From assembly GCA_963580455.1 (NCBI GenBank), contig OY756963.1:18309555-18373554 (forward strand): a DNA stretch of 64,000 bases. Direction: 5' to 3'. The translations under genes and the position numbers were made by a program. A model generated the notes under the pieces. That model saw only the letters and a program-made list of their open reading frames with translations, was not told the origin of the DNA and did not search any database. The DNA is from Euonymus europaeus (Eukaryota > Streptophyta > Magnoliopsida > Celastrales > Celastraceae). Shown one piece after another: positions 45,820 to 58,600 of the stretch (positions are counted from its first letter, which is position 1; every line of letters starts with the position of its first letter).

Positions 45820-47295
45820 CTATCTCCTTGAACGAATGAAACATTTGACCTTTTGCTTTCACTTTTTCTCTAACCCAAATCCATCCTACATCATTAACTC
45901 AACTTTTAGCTGCTTCTTTTGAAATTGTGAAAGGACTCAGACACAACTTTCCTTGGCAAAATAAAATTTATGATGTGGGAATCAACTACTGAAAAAAGTA
46001 AACCTATGTAGTGTAACTTCAGGAAACTCAACTCTTATATGTATATATATATATATATATAAGGTAATGCAAAGTAAGCCCACAACTTAGATCAAAATAT
46101 TATTTTTTAATACTACCCTATTAGAAATGAATTGCGATTCCACCATTTATTCTTTTTGGTTTTAATTTCCTACACGTGAGCAGTGACAATGGTTTGAGTG
46201 AAATAGAAAGAAAAAAAACACTTGGAAATTTATGGTTATATGGCAATATGAGGAAATTGTAGATTTGATCACTGAAAAATGTTGTGTTATAAACGTTTCA
46301 ATAAAGTCACCCAAATATCTTAGTTGTTACACAGGGAGTTTTTTTAGGATTTCGATTAGTCAATGTCCGACATGACATGCAAAAGTCAAGAAATATGTTT
46401 TTTAAACCAAAAAAAAAAAAAGAGTTACACATCGACCATTTTTTTGGCTTAAAAAAATATTTGTTGATTTATGCCTGTCATATTAGACATTAACTGACAT
46501 AAATCCTCAAAAAATTGCTCGTGTAATAGCTGAGTTCTTTATGTGATTTTATTAAAACAATTAGATCTTGATTGACCAATTTATAACATGGGACATCTTT
46601 TAATGACCAAATGTATAATTTCCCCTGTGATAATAATACAAATAATAAAATTCAACTCAAATATATTAAAAAGTGATATTGTCTGCACTATATCTTATGG
46701 TCAAAAATCTATCACAAACATATATTTTTCAATTATAAAATTGACCGATCTGATTCATTGGGACTGTCCGGTTCCACAAATTGAATCGATTCGATAACCA
46801 TTCTAAAAAAAACGACTGTTTCATAAAACGCCCGATTTATAATGGGGTGATTGGACTGAATACAAGGCCGATCACCGATCTAACCGGTCAACTGACCGGG
46901 CTGATTTTTTCAACATTGCTATCTACTTGAACAAATGAAACATTTGACAGTTAGCTTTCACTTTTCCACTAACCCAAATCCATCCTACATCATCAACTCA
47001 ACTTTTAGCTGCTGCTTTTGAAATTGTGATAGGACTCAGACACAACTTTCCTTGGCAAAATAAAATTTATGATGACGGAATCAACTACCAATTACTAAAT
47101 AAAGTAAAACCCAATGAGGTGTAACGTCTGGAAACTCTACTCTTATGTATATATAAGGTCATGCAAAGCAAGGCACTAAGCCCACAACTTAGATCAAAAT
47201 ATTATTTTTTTAAGTACTACCATTTATTCTTTTGGTTTTAATTTCCTACAAGTGAGTAGTCAGCATGGTTTGAGTGAAATAGAAAGGAATAAAAA
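45820..47295. repeat. Pair of direct repeats of about 390 bp, 1.1 kb apart
   Basis: Segments 45820-46220 and 46919-47295 match over GAACGAATGAAACATTTGAC, GACACAACTTTCCTTGGCAA and CCCACAACTTAGATCAAAAT in the same order, with a (TA)n tract of different length in each. The 700 bp between them has no gene. Confidence 0.8.
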
Positions 47296-48094
47296 AAACT
47301 TGTATGGGCAATACAAGATAAAAAAATCCCACCCATATATATTTTAAAAAAGGATATTATTCGCACTAGGTCAAAGATCTGTATAGATTTATTCTCTTAG
47401 ATTGTTTATGAAATATTTAGACCTAAAAAACGCGTTACTTTTATAATAGAAGCTGAAGTTTTATTTAAATACCATTCAATCAGGTTACAATCCGATATGT
47501 GACTAATATTATGTCCTTGTTAGGGTAGGGGACTGTCGAATAATCTCTCTTCACGAATGTATGATTAGCAAGCCAAGTTTCGAAGCAGAACCTGTCATTA
47601 GCTTAAAATTTGGTATAATGAGAAATACCAATTTCTTTCTACTTGACAAAATCTTCTAGCCACCCTAATAGTTATTGATATAGAAGAAATTCATTTTATG
47701 CCCAATTAAACTTTGTTTGCTTGGTAGACAATCGAAATTGAGGCAAATTATTAAATATATAAATTCCAAATATTTTAATATACATGGATGAATTAGCTTT
47801 TGAGCATATACCAACATGAAATTAGTACGTTTAATTCAATTATTTGATTAACTAAATTAAAGAAGAGAAGATTCCGAGCCTAGTAGTGACAAATATACTC
47901 CAACATATTGTGACAATTACTCACCATCCCACTATAAGCTAATGATGTTGTAATTACATGCATGATTAGATAAATGATTATTCTACACATATTATATATA
48001 AAATCTTGTGAAATAAATAACTTATTATATATATAGAAGCAAAACCATCTTTATGCGTAATCATCCACACATGACGATGACATGGAATAGTATA
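47296..48094. other. A+T-rich spacer
   Basis: No feature recognised. Confidence 0.5.
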
Positions 48095-48099
48095 CATAT

Positions 48100-48681
48100 T
48101 GATAATATTAAAAATAACCACCAATTAGAGATTGAAACGTGTTACAAGATGACAAATAAGTCATCTTTGGACAATGTACACAGCTCGGTTACAATGCTCG
48201 GTGCACATTATTCGATCTTAACCGAGCAGTGAACCATTATGCTCGGTACCTATGTCCTTGGACAGAGGCGAGTCGTTAAGGGAAACGAGTTCCTTTAACA
48301 ACAAGGACTCTCTCGCTACTAAGAGTAGCTTCCTATTCTAACAAGAAGTCATCTCAAGCAAGAATCTGACTCCAAATAGGATAAGGATAACTCCACCACT
48401 ATAAATAGGAGGATCTCCACTAGGTAAGCGAGGATTTTGCTACAGTCTAATACATAACTTCTAGATCACCGAGCTATGTGCTCTAAGAGACTTATACGTT
48501 GACATCTAACTTGAGTGTTGGAGCGCCAGCGCCGGAGAACAACCTCTGACGGACTCTTAGCTCACGTTTGCTCTTCTATGCAGAAAACTACCATTAGAAG
48601 AGCAATATCAACCGAGAAGGCTTAGCTCGGCCATATCCTGATACATCATCATCCAAACCGAGCAGATTTTTGATGTCATCA
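48100..48681 (+). mobile_element. Solo LTR, probable Ty3/Gypsy-type family
   Basis: 582 bp with TG...CA ends (TGATAATATTAAAAAT ... GATGTCATCA) and a perfect 5-bp duplication CATAT (48095-48099 and 48682-48686). It contains a TATA-like CACTATAAATAGG near 48398. A shorter relative at 60282-60744 is followed by a primer-site-like sequence, which confirms that this is an LTR. No internal region remains. Confidence 0.88.
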
Positions 48682-48686
48682 CATAT

Positions 48687-49370
48687 AAAAAAACACATAT
48701 GTACCGACATATTTTCTTGGACACATATAGTAACATATACATCAAAGTTTTTTTGTTATATAATTATTGTCCTTTTAAATTGTTTAAGAATATATATAGT
48801 TTGTAATTCACTTGCCGTACGTACATATACACCATTAACCTCTATAGCGTTAACTACTATTAAATTTTTATTATTAATTTTTATCGAGTTACATAGATTA
48901 ATAATGGTAACATAAGTTCTGCCTCATCACACACACAAAAAAAAAAGTTTAGCATATATTATATATAAATATATAGTGGTGCTTATCCAAAAATATAAAT
49001 ATTTATGTAGTGGACCACTATGTAAAGCAATTAGCTAAGCTAACTTGAATGGATTATGCGTCAAAGCTGTCCGTCTCTAAGAACATCTCCATATATATGT
49101 GCAATAATTTGGATATATATATATATATATATATATAGGAAGAAGCATAGAGACATTAATTGATTGGTCTATATAGGAGAATGGCTATGATAATTTAGTC
49201 AGTTACTCTTTAATGGGGATGAGGTGTTTTAAGACCATCAAATGTGTATCACTCTCTTAAAAATCACTAATTAGTTATGATTTTATATATACTAATAAGT
49301 TAGTGTCACGCCACGCCAACCAATGATTAATTATCAATCACATGCTCATATGTCAAGTAAGCTAGGTCTC
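48687..49370. other. A+T-rich spacer with TA microsatellites
   Basis: No gene seen. Long (TA)n runs occur at about 49112-49136, with others flanking the miRNA locus at 49436-49458 and 49881-49905. Part of this region is likely the promoter of the miRNA gene. Confidence 0.5.
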
Positions 49371-49379
49371 CATGTTTGT

Positions 49380-49388
49380 CTATATAAG
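49380..49388 (+). promoter_or_regulatory. TATA box of the miRNA gene
   Basis: CTATATAAG, about 110 bp before the hairpin, followed at normal distance by a pyrimidine-rich start-like stretch (CTCTCTCCTTCACAACTCC). This fits an RNA polymerase II pri-miRNA promoter. Confidence 0.6.
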
Positions 49389-49489
49389 GGATCCTCTCTC
49401 CTTCACAACTCCTACAACTCTCAAACTAGCTAGCTTGTATATATATATATATATATATGTTTTTTTCAATTCAATGTGGTGGAGAGAAA

Positions 49490-49690
49490 ATCATGAGTTG
49501 GAGCTCTCTTCGCTTCAAGTCTGAGAGGAAGTGAAGGCAGGCCACATCTGCCGGTTCATGAATACCTTTGGATGTGTCAATTAATGCATGCTACTCTGAA
49601 TTGCACATATCAATGGTTTGCATGGCCTGGGAGACGAGGCTTTCTTGATCCTTTTGGTATTGGAGTGAAGGGAGCTCCAAATTAACTTTC
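49490..49690 (+). ncRNA. MIR159: miR159/miR319-family precursor hairpin
   Basis: The 3' arm at 49659-49679 carries a 21-base segment with the family core TGAAGGGAGCTCC. The 5' arm at 49499-49519 (starting TGGAGCTCTCTTC) pairs with it along the whole length except about four mismatches, with TTGGAGCTC/GAGCTCCAA fully paired at the base. An inner stem CAGGCCA/TGGCCTG continues the fold. A stem-loop of about 180-190 bases with the mature strand in the distal 3' arm is typical of MIR159/MIR319 genes. The family targets GAMYB-like (miR159) or TCP (miR319) mRNAs; the exact member cannot be fixed by eye, but the bases before the core look more like divergent miR159. Confidence 0.85.
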
Positions 49691-49699
49691 TAACCCTTT

Positions 49700-52560
49700 T
49701 TTTTAATTATTATATCGTGACTGCATTATTATTATCATTATTAATAATTATTATTGAGATATATAATTGTGTTTTTTTAGCTCACTGTTCGGATTTTCCT
49801 CCTCCATAGAACATCTGAGTAAGTCGTAGGGCCTTAACATGAAAATTAGGTCGAATCTATGTAGAAGAACGTCCTCAGTTTTATATATATATATATATAT
49901 ATATATTTAGAGCAATGTGGTAGCAAGATAAATACAATGATGATGGATGGTTAATAAGGTAGATATTTTTCATTCTATTTTTGTTCTATCTATTAATTTT
50001 CCTTCTCATGAGCAGTGCATTCTGTGTGGAGTATCAATTCAGATTCTCCAATTTTGGTAAGTACATCATTTCTTAAGATAGCATTATCTTTTTAAGCTGA
50101 TTACTGGCTTTCTTTTTTTATGGCAGGATCGATGGGCTACCAGTTAAGTTTTTTTATTTATTACTAATTTGGTCTTCAAGAATCTTTAGATTGATTTTGA
50201 CTACTATAACTAGAAACTGTTGGAATATGGGTTTGGGCTCGGGTTGTTTATGATAGGATTGACCTGGATCCAGCCCATTTGGTATCTTAGATTTAGGGAA
50301 TTGGAGAGGAGTTGGAGGTGGTTTTACCCTTGGTATGTCATGTATTGTTCAAAAAAAAAAAAGAACACGACTGAAACAAAAAAGAGAAATAAAATGACTC
50401 TTGAGTGCATTCTTCACTTTATAGATTTTAAAGTATTTGTGCTATCAATTGACATTCATATTATAGTAGTTGACATGAATTACCAGAGGCATTACAAAAT
50501 ATCCTCAATTGTAGAATTTTGGGCTACCGAGAAACCCCTAAGAGGCTTGGACAATTTTGAAATGTCGAAATTATGCATGCGCATGTACACTGGAACAATT
50601 TTAAAATTTAAGTTCCCAAATTGAAACGTTTAAAAATTCGGTGACCGGGTTGGAACTAAATTAACTATCGACGAAAAGTTGCATTAACCCTAAACACATT
50701 GAAGTAGCACAACCTTCCAGATATTCAACTATAAACATTCAACTGAGTCATCAATTATATGAGAATGTTCTTTAAAAGAACAAAAAGGAACCGTGGCTTG
50801 AGGAAAAGAAATATGCCCAATATCTGAATTCAGAAGAAATGAAGCTGCAGTAACTCTTAATAAGCTTAGATCAGCACCTTCTGCATGCAGTTTTCGTCTT
50901 CCATTATTGCTCAAACGCAACATGAAAGGCGCTTCTTTCCTCTATATTTCTAAACCATATATTAAATCTGCTTGAATATGATTCCTGGTCCAAAAGCTTT
51001 GATGTGAAAGACTGGAAAAAATCATTATATGCAGCAAAACAATACATATGATAGTAATTGTCAAGAACATACATTAAATAGAATGCAGCAAGTGTAAAAA
51101 TTAGTAATTGAATAAACATCTTCATGCCGGGAACTCCCCGGCTCCCAATACTATTGTCCGAATGAAATTAGAGCATGGAAATATCTATACTAATAACTGA
51201 AAGACCTAACTGAAAAAGGCAGCTGTACTGTGATATGGATTCCTGGTACTCACAGCAAATTGAGAAGTGTAATTAATTAGTTTGGAAGTGCTGAAAGCCC
51301 TAACAAGTTATCAGTCAGCTTGCATGTCATATATTATGCAAAAAAATCCAGAAGATGTCAAATTAACACATTCTGTGTACCTCTTTAGCTATCTCAGAAC
51401 CTTCAGCTATGCAAACTGATTAAACAAGCCCCAACTTGAAGAGCTGAACAACATTTGAGAGAAAAAGATTAGAACAATATCAGGAACTATTTAATCAAGT
51501 GATTTTTGCAAATTCCTCAAATGTCAGACATTTCAGCATCAACAAGCAACATTTGAATAAATGAAACGAAATTGGAAAATAGAGAGGTGTTCTTTCACTT
51601 ACTGGTGTCACTCAGGGGAGCAAAACGATCATTTCTACTGAGGGAATGCATATCTAGTCATAAACAAATTAATGAAAAATAAAGAAAACCACTTGTGAAG
51701 GCACAATTAGTTTACAATTTTAACTACTTTAAAAGTAGAAGCTGTTAAAACTATCTTTTTTTCTCCATTTTGAATCCACACATATCTTACTTCCCCATTG
51801 AAGCCTCCTCGACAACGCCACACCACCGCCCCTTTCAGCCTGACACTGAGAAAATAAAGCAATAACTCCTCAAGGGGTGTCTACTGTCTACCTGACTCAT
51901 AAATTCATTCATAATATCTGCAAGAAAAAAGTCCAAATGTATTTATCGCATGCTCAAAAATTGAATCTCCCAAACACAGTTTAAGTTGCACTCCTGCAAT
52001 TGTCCCATTGGGTTACATGTTCGCATGGGTCTAGAAGGCTTTGGGAAATTGTTGGATACTCTTTTGGATTGCGATGCACGGTTAAACTTGTCAAGATCAT
52101 TACAAAAGCTTTGTGCACACAGCCACACATCAATTTACTTGAAAAAAAATCCCCTGCATATGATGCTGAAGATTTAGATAAATCACCCTTGGACTTAAAA
52201 AAAGAGAGTATCAATGATGATGATAATGATGGAAAAGTATACAAGCCGAATGCTTCTCTAAATGTGATGGGTGGAAAGCATGTTTTTGGCAGAGAAAGAA
52301 GAACTACAATGCATCAATTTAGAAGTTTGTGTTGACGATGTTGCATCCAGTGAAGACTATTATTCTAGAAGGATATATTAGTTTAACATAGAGAGGCTCA
52401 GTTTATAGTAACAAATTCAAAATTGGTTCAATTCAACAACCTAAGCAAATCTGTCTCCCATTGCAGAATTTAAAACTTATTTGAATGATAAACCCTTTAT
52501 GTAAAGCTCTCATCCTGACTAGAATTGATGTAGGAATCTTGATCGTGATTATCCGCAAAT
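49700..52560. other. Spacer with a possible short retroposon and unassigned frames
   Basis: A segment at about 50218-50362 ends in a run of 12 A and may be a SINE or truncated LINE. Plus-strand frames at 52000-52335 include an acidic stretch but switch frame and lack a recognised domain. Nothing else is supported. Confidence 0.35.
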
Positions 52561-52620
52561 TACAACAAATGTGATTTTTCCATCTTCGTCAACAACCTCA
52601 ATATTCCATGTGCGTCCTCC

Positions 52621-53442
52621 TCACGCTTTGTTCTTGGCAAGTTTCTTCCCTGTTCTCCTCTGCTTCATCTTGCTCTGTTTAGTTAAAGAAAATGGCTCCT
52701 CTGCACAATACACATGCAATGCAAGTTCACCCAATGAAAAGTCTGTTAGAGGCTTAGAGCCCAAAGAAATCCGTTTGCCAAATGTCCTAAAAGACCCCAT
52801 CTTGTTACCTGGATTGTTGCTAGTCACATCAGGCCCAAGTTCCTTACAGACATTTTGTCGAACATCTAGAGATGGACCTCCGCTATCGCTTGTTGATGGC
52901 AACAGTGGCCCGATGATATTTCTTGGTCGAGCGGCATCTTCCCTTAGCTTCTTCTGACGAAGCCTCTTTCGTTGAGCCCTAGTTAACCTCCGGGTCCCAC
53001 TTTCGCCATCATCTTCACTCTCTGAGGAGCCGTTCTCTTCACCAAGATCATCGTCTGCATTCAAAACCTCAAAATTCCTCAAGGCCCAGCCCATGCTATG
53101 CTTTAATCACAATTCACAACCAAATATCATTTGAGAAAAAGATCAACAGTAAAGCTGCAAACCTGGAACGGAATCCTCCATCTCCATGGATGAGGTAGCA
53201 GGTATGCCGTCAATTTCAGGCTGCAGTAATTGATGCACATGAACGATAATAATTACACACACACACACATATATATATTGTGATTTCAATGGTAAGGCAA
53301 TAACCCATGATGAAATTAAGAAGATACCAGAGGGAGAGAAGATACTTCGTACTTGAGATGGAATTGTAGGAGTAGGAGGTGGTGGATACAGCGTCTTAAG
53401 AAGCGCCTCGTGAAATTTGCGCCGTTTCTCTTCCCGCCGCAT
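52621..53442 (-). CDS. Conserved plant basic protein of unknown function, three exons
   Basis: Predicted 193-residue protein. Minus-strand exons 53442-53353, 53220-53163 and 53054-52621, all with GT..AG introns that keep frame. The N-terminus (MRREEKRRKFHEAL) is basic, a proline run (YPPPPTPT) follows, then an acidic serine patch, a strongly basic helix RLTRAQRKRLRQKKLRED (about residues 70-90) and RPRNIIGPLLP. The C-terminus is Lys/Arg-rich (KQRRTGKKLAKNKA). The charge pattern suggests a nucleic acid-associated or nucleolar protein. I do not recognise a named family. The first exon's ATG is chosen because upstream codons are not protein-like. An alternative start inside intron 2 (53094) would give 157 residues. 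Confidence 0.7.
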
Positions 53443-54944
53443 ATTGATATTGATGACAGTCTGAAAAATGTTGGTGTTTATTTTGTAGTTAGCTGATAAA
53501 TATGCATGTGTCGGTGAAATTGCGAACAAGTTCAAGGGAGTTTTTCTTATTTTAAAAAAATATAAAATCGAGGATGATAAACATTCGTTTCTATATAATA
53601 ATACCATCCACAACAAATCCTCGTAACAGATTCGTTAAATTCTAGTAGAAGTATATCTTTTAAAAAAAATTATTTTTAAAACAGTGACACCATATATCAG
53701 ATGTTACTGTATTCTAAATCATTTAAATTTTCATTTTTTAAAATCATTCAAATTAAATTAAACTCAATCTGTTTTACTACTATTTTATAACATCAATTAT
53801 TATATTAAATAATAATTGCATGACATTAATATTAGTAATTTTATTATTTTTTTAGATTAAAACAACAATAAATTAACATTAATATTTCGCTAATGTAAAT
53901 ATATTATAAAATAATTATAATCATTGCTTATTATATAAATATATATATTTAAGGAGAAAGCCTAATTTCTCTCATATTTCAAACCAAACATATGAATACC
54001 CATTTGCATCCCTAATTTTCCTCAAGTTTGATCCCTCGAAGCCTCAAACGATTCCTCCTTTTTTGTCAGTTTTCTCATCAAATAAATGACCCCTCAATTT
54101 TGATCCCTCTCTCACTATCCATTGCATGGTCAGATGATCTTCTGTTTCAATCCCTTTTTTTTGGCTAACTATTCTTGGGCAAAGGTCATCCCTTTTACAG
54201 GGTTGATGGAAGGTATGGGTTTTGGATCGAGGGATGGGGATTTAATTTTGATTTCAATTTTTTGAATTTTTAGTGGTTTTTTTGCTGATTTACTGGTTGG
54301 ATTTGCGGGTCACAGAATCGGGTTGATGTGACAATTAATTGGAGGAACTGAAGTTGGAGGAGCTGAAGCTTTCAGAGGTTCTCCAGGCAGCTTATCTCTG
54401 ATTTCAGGAAGTGGTCTTTGAAGGAGATGCACCATATGATCATACTGTGAGAGACGAATGGTGGGAGAGAGATGACGAATCTATCTAGAGAAAGAACTTT
54501 TGCAATTTCATAGGAGAGAGAATTGGAGAAAACAAAAAAAAAAAGATTTTTTTATGCGTACCTACAATGTCACGCTCCTTCTCCCGATCTATTGTAGTAG
54601 CACACCAAAACTTATTGTCAATTTCAATAGCTGATGTGGGTTGAGTTGTCACTAAAAGACAAGAAGAATACTCTGACTTCACATTCCAGCACTCACACCA
54701 ACATCGGATGTGGGTGGTCTGATGTGGGTGGTCTCAGTAAGAGAACTAAAAAAATAAGAAAAAAATAAAAATATTAAGACACTCTCGAATGACACTATAT
54801 TATATCAGATGACCATAAAATAATTTTGGACCTCACGGTCCATGCCAGGCAACAAAGATTAAACAGAAAAATAAACACACAGATTAAAACTTAAATCTAT
54901 AGTCAAGTTCATGGCTTCATGTTCACGATCGCTTTTGACACATG
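53443..54944. other. Spacer
   Basis: A+T-rich to about 53960, then ordinary spacer. 53443-53600 may hold the promoter of the gene on the minus strand. No other gene recognised. Confidence 0.45.
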
Positions 54945-55924
54945 TGCCGGGATTTTTTGTGGTGCTTGTTCTTTTGGTCCTTTTTTTTATTATGTATTTT
55001 TTAGGCTCAGTGTTAGGATTAAAATAGTGGTTATAACCCTAAAAACCAATAAGTTGTACACTTTCTCTTAATAATAAATAACTCTCTGCAACTAAAATTG
55101 ATAAACACAAGGGCTCGTTTTTTCTTAGGCATTATTAACGAGAGAACACAAATTTTAAGGACCAATGATGTAATATAAAATTCAACAATCAAAAAAATTA
55201 AGCTATGGTAACAAAAGAAGTGAGAATTTCCCCTATCTCGTTTTCCAATATTAAGCTAGAAAATGTTAATACTCAACTTTGTATTCCTGGCCTTAATCAA
55301 CCTAATATTTGCAAACCACTCCCAAATCATCATACCAATATCATTAATTTCATAAACCCATCACAAATTGATTCTTTAAATCAAGAAAACCTAACCTTCC
55401 TAAACTCAAGACTTTTCAAGTTTGTGAATCCTTGCTAGCCAATCGTGCAACTCCAATCAGTAATAGAATCTAATATATTGGCCTTGGAAATATTTTTTTA
55501 GCTTTGTGAATTCCTTTCTTTTTGTTCAATGGAAGTTTCCAGCAGTTTTTGGTTGAGCAATTGTGTCTGATCAACACAACTTCTCATTCAAATTGTTCTC
55601 TATAAATATGAGAAGAAACATCAAAACACAACTATTGAGAAACTTTCCTTACGCTCAACTTTTGATCTTTGGAAGAACAACACTTGGTAAATTCGTCAGG
55701 ACCTAGAGTAAAGTGCACAATTTTTGGTACAGATTGTTGAATCCTACTTGCAGACGCTCATTGAACTACAAGCACAAGAGTAGGGGCGAATTTTTGCTAT
55801 AGGACATAACATTACGCTATCCTCAATCTCAAATCAAGTTAGTATTATGATTTTAATTTTTATTGTATTCATACTGTGTTGATAATTCATAAGAATCTAG
55901 TATTGCATAAATTGTCATTACTGA

Positions 55925-58330
55925 TTGTCCATAACACCTAGACAGTGGTACAAGAAGATTGACAACTTCCTATGTAGTTCAGGATATACTAGGAGCAAGA
56001 AGGATTATTTTTGGTATTTTAAGCACTTTGACGACTCTTATATCATACTGATGTTCTATGTAAATGATATGTTGATTGCAGACTCACGCAAAGTGGAGAT
56101 TAATAATATAAAGAAGTAGCTGTCAAAGCAGTTTGCAATGAAGGATTTGGAAGCTGCTAAACAAATCCTAGGGATGAGCATAGTCAAAGCAGAGCCATGC
56201 GTAATTTGAAGCTGTCGTAGTCAGAATACGTGAAGAAGGTGCTTAGTGTTGGACCTAGACTACACAAGAGTGGGGTGAATTGTGTCCCCAAATTCTAAAT
56301 AAAAAGTTCCCTTTAAACCAACCAAACACCAAATAACACAAAACACTCAGATTTGATCCAACCAGACAAGTTATCTTAAAATGTTTCAGGAAAATTCAAT
56401 TTAGATATTTAAAATGCAAATTTAATATATGATAACTAGATACAATTTTCTAATCACAAAGTAAAATAAAAGCTACACTTAATACAATTTATCCAAGACT
56501 TGGGTTTAGAATAAAAACATTTAAGAACAACAATTCATAACTTGCACGTACAAGTAAAATCAATATCAAGCAAGCATAAGCAAAATTGAGACTCGAATGA
56601 GACGTTTCAGAGTAAATGGCTTTAGCAAATTGTAGCACTTGTCTTCTTGTCTTATTTTGTGTCATCAGTGCTCCTTTTATAGCCCAAATGAAGTTGATAA
56701 TCACACTTCATTGCACGTCTTGATTTCATGGCATGATATGGAAAGATATCTTGAATTAATGTTGACAAAATAGAAACTTTTTGCCACTAGTAGCATTACG
56801 CAAAGTAAGGCAATTCATGGGCATATGTGATCATTCTCAAGAAATCAGCTCCTTTAGTTGCCCATAATAACTCGATCAGTGCGGACCACTCCAATATTTT
56901 CTTCAATTAGCTTGATCTTAATTTCAGCTCCATGAGATCTTTGATAGACAACTAGAATTTCCTCTTGATAGAGATCATCCTTGATTCTATTCACTACTAT
57001 GTAAATCAACGTCATCTTGACTTATATGGATAGAATTTCTTGCTTAGCTTGACATGTGGAAACTTTTCCATTAATTTTCATCTTGACTTATATGGAAAGA
57101 ATTTATTGCTTAGCTTGACACGTGGAAACTTCTCCATTAATTTTGGCTCAATAAACAAGGAAAGTTTTATGTTCAATGTTAATCTGAAAAATATAAGTGA
57201 TGTACTACACGACAATATGCTTGTAAGCTCCAAAGAGCTTCATGCTTTGCACATAAGTTAGTCAATATAAATTTCAATAAAAATTTAGATTCATATGGCA
57301 ATTTAGATAGAAATATGCATGTCAAATTTCAATTCCATTGGATAAAAAACAAGAATTGCACCACTAAGATTTATGGAAACACTGAAGTTTGCTTTGCTTC
57401 CAAATTACTAAGTTATATAGCGTAAACATCAAATTCAGTCATGTTGCAATAATTTTATCACATCAAACATGTAATCAAATAGCAAAAATGATGTTTGTTC
57501 ATCAAAATTAAAATGTAAGACTTATGGTCCAACACTTGGCAGATTTAACATGGAGAATGAATAGCCGATTGGCACACATTTGGAGAGTCACTTTTAGCCA
57601 AGCGAGGATCAGTCATCAAAGACATATTAAGAGCATGAAGACATGAGTAAGGTTCCTTATGCCTCAGCTATGGGGTTTCTTATGTATGCTATGGTCTACA
57701 CTAAATCGAACATTGCACATGCAGTGAGATTTTTGAGTAGATATATACATGAGCAATTCTAGAAAACAACACTGGAAAGCTGTTAGGTGGATATTGAGAA
57801 ATTTGACAGGCACTTTCAATGTTGACTTTTACAACAAGTGATTTGATGATAGAGGGGTTTATAAACATTGACTTCACTGGCGACGTTGGTCGCAGAAAAA
57901 GTACATCACGGTTTGTGTTTACTTTGGGAGGTACTGCGATATCCTTTGGGAAAAAACTTGCAGAGATTGTAGCTCTTTCGACTATAGAGGCTGAGTATGT
58001 TGCTATGCCACAAGAAACAAAGGAGATGGTTTAATTTGGTTGCAAACCATCATGGAAGAATTGGGTTTGAAGAGTTAAAAATGTGTTCTCTACAATATTG
58101 ACAGTCATAGTGAGATATTCTAAGCTAAAAATCCGGCTTCTCACTCCATGACCAAACACATTGAGTCGAAATATCATTTCATTTGATATCTTCTAAACGA
58201 TGAACAATTGAAGCTTGAGAAGGTATGTGGAAGTAAAAACCCAGCAAATATGTTGGCATAGGTGGTCACACTTGATAAATTGTGGCTGCGTGCAGCTTCT
58301 GTTGGACTTCTAATATGAACACAAAGGGTT
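55925..58330 (+). pseudogene. Broken Copia reverse transcriptase / RNase H
   Basis: The frame at 55925-56119 holds the end of the reverse transcriptase, in which the catalytic YVDD is changed to YVND, and stops soon after. After the inserted solo LTR the reading resumes (GRFNMEN..., then IAHAVRFLSRY) and an RNase H frame at 57819-58034 keeps ALSTIEAEYVA. Several stops and frameshifts are present. No intact product. Confidence 0.8.
56247..57534 (-). mobile_element. Solo LTR nested in the Copia pseudogene (Sire-like)
   Basis: 1,288 bp, TGTTGGACCTAGACTACA ... GGTCCAACA, so TGTTGGACC/GGTCCAACA are inverted. Flanks CTTAG (56242-56246) and CTTGG (57535-57539) are a 5-bp duplication with one mismatch. 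On the minus strand GGGCTATAAAAGGAGC (near 56680) is a good TATA box. The opening CACAAGAGTGGGGTGAATTG resembles Sire-type LTRs. Removing it rejoins the host reading frame. Confidence 0.85.
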
Positions 58331-58600
58331 TGAGTTGCAGAAATGGTTATTTATTATAGTTTAAAGTCGGATGAGTCTGGTACTTGTGGATGAACCAGTC
58401 TCCATATGGGAGATTGTTGGGCATTTGTGTGGAGCCTATTCTTTTGGGTCTTTTTTGATGTATTCTTTAGACCCTTTGTCAAGTGAAGGGTTAAGATTAA
58501 AATTAGTGGTTATAATTCCAAAAGCCATTAAGTTGTATTTTTTCTCCTAAGTAAATAACTCTTTGCAAATCTGTGGACAAAATTGATCGAATCATGTAAA

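Larger units (their letters stand above)
54945..58600 (+). mobile_element. Decayed Copia retrotransposon
   Basis: Approximate LTRs at 54945-55110 and 58415-58600 share CTTTTGGTC, GATTAAAAT.AGTGGTTATAA and AAATAACTCT, but are well diverged. A polypurine-like ATGGGAGAT precedes the 3' LTR. Inside are broken reverse transcriptase (55925-56240) and RNase H (57550-58330) pieces, separated by a solo LTR of another family. The left internal part is mostly lost. Old, non-functional. Confidence 0.75.
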
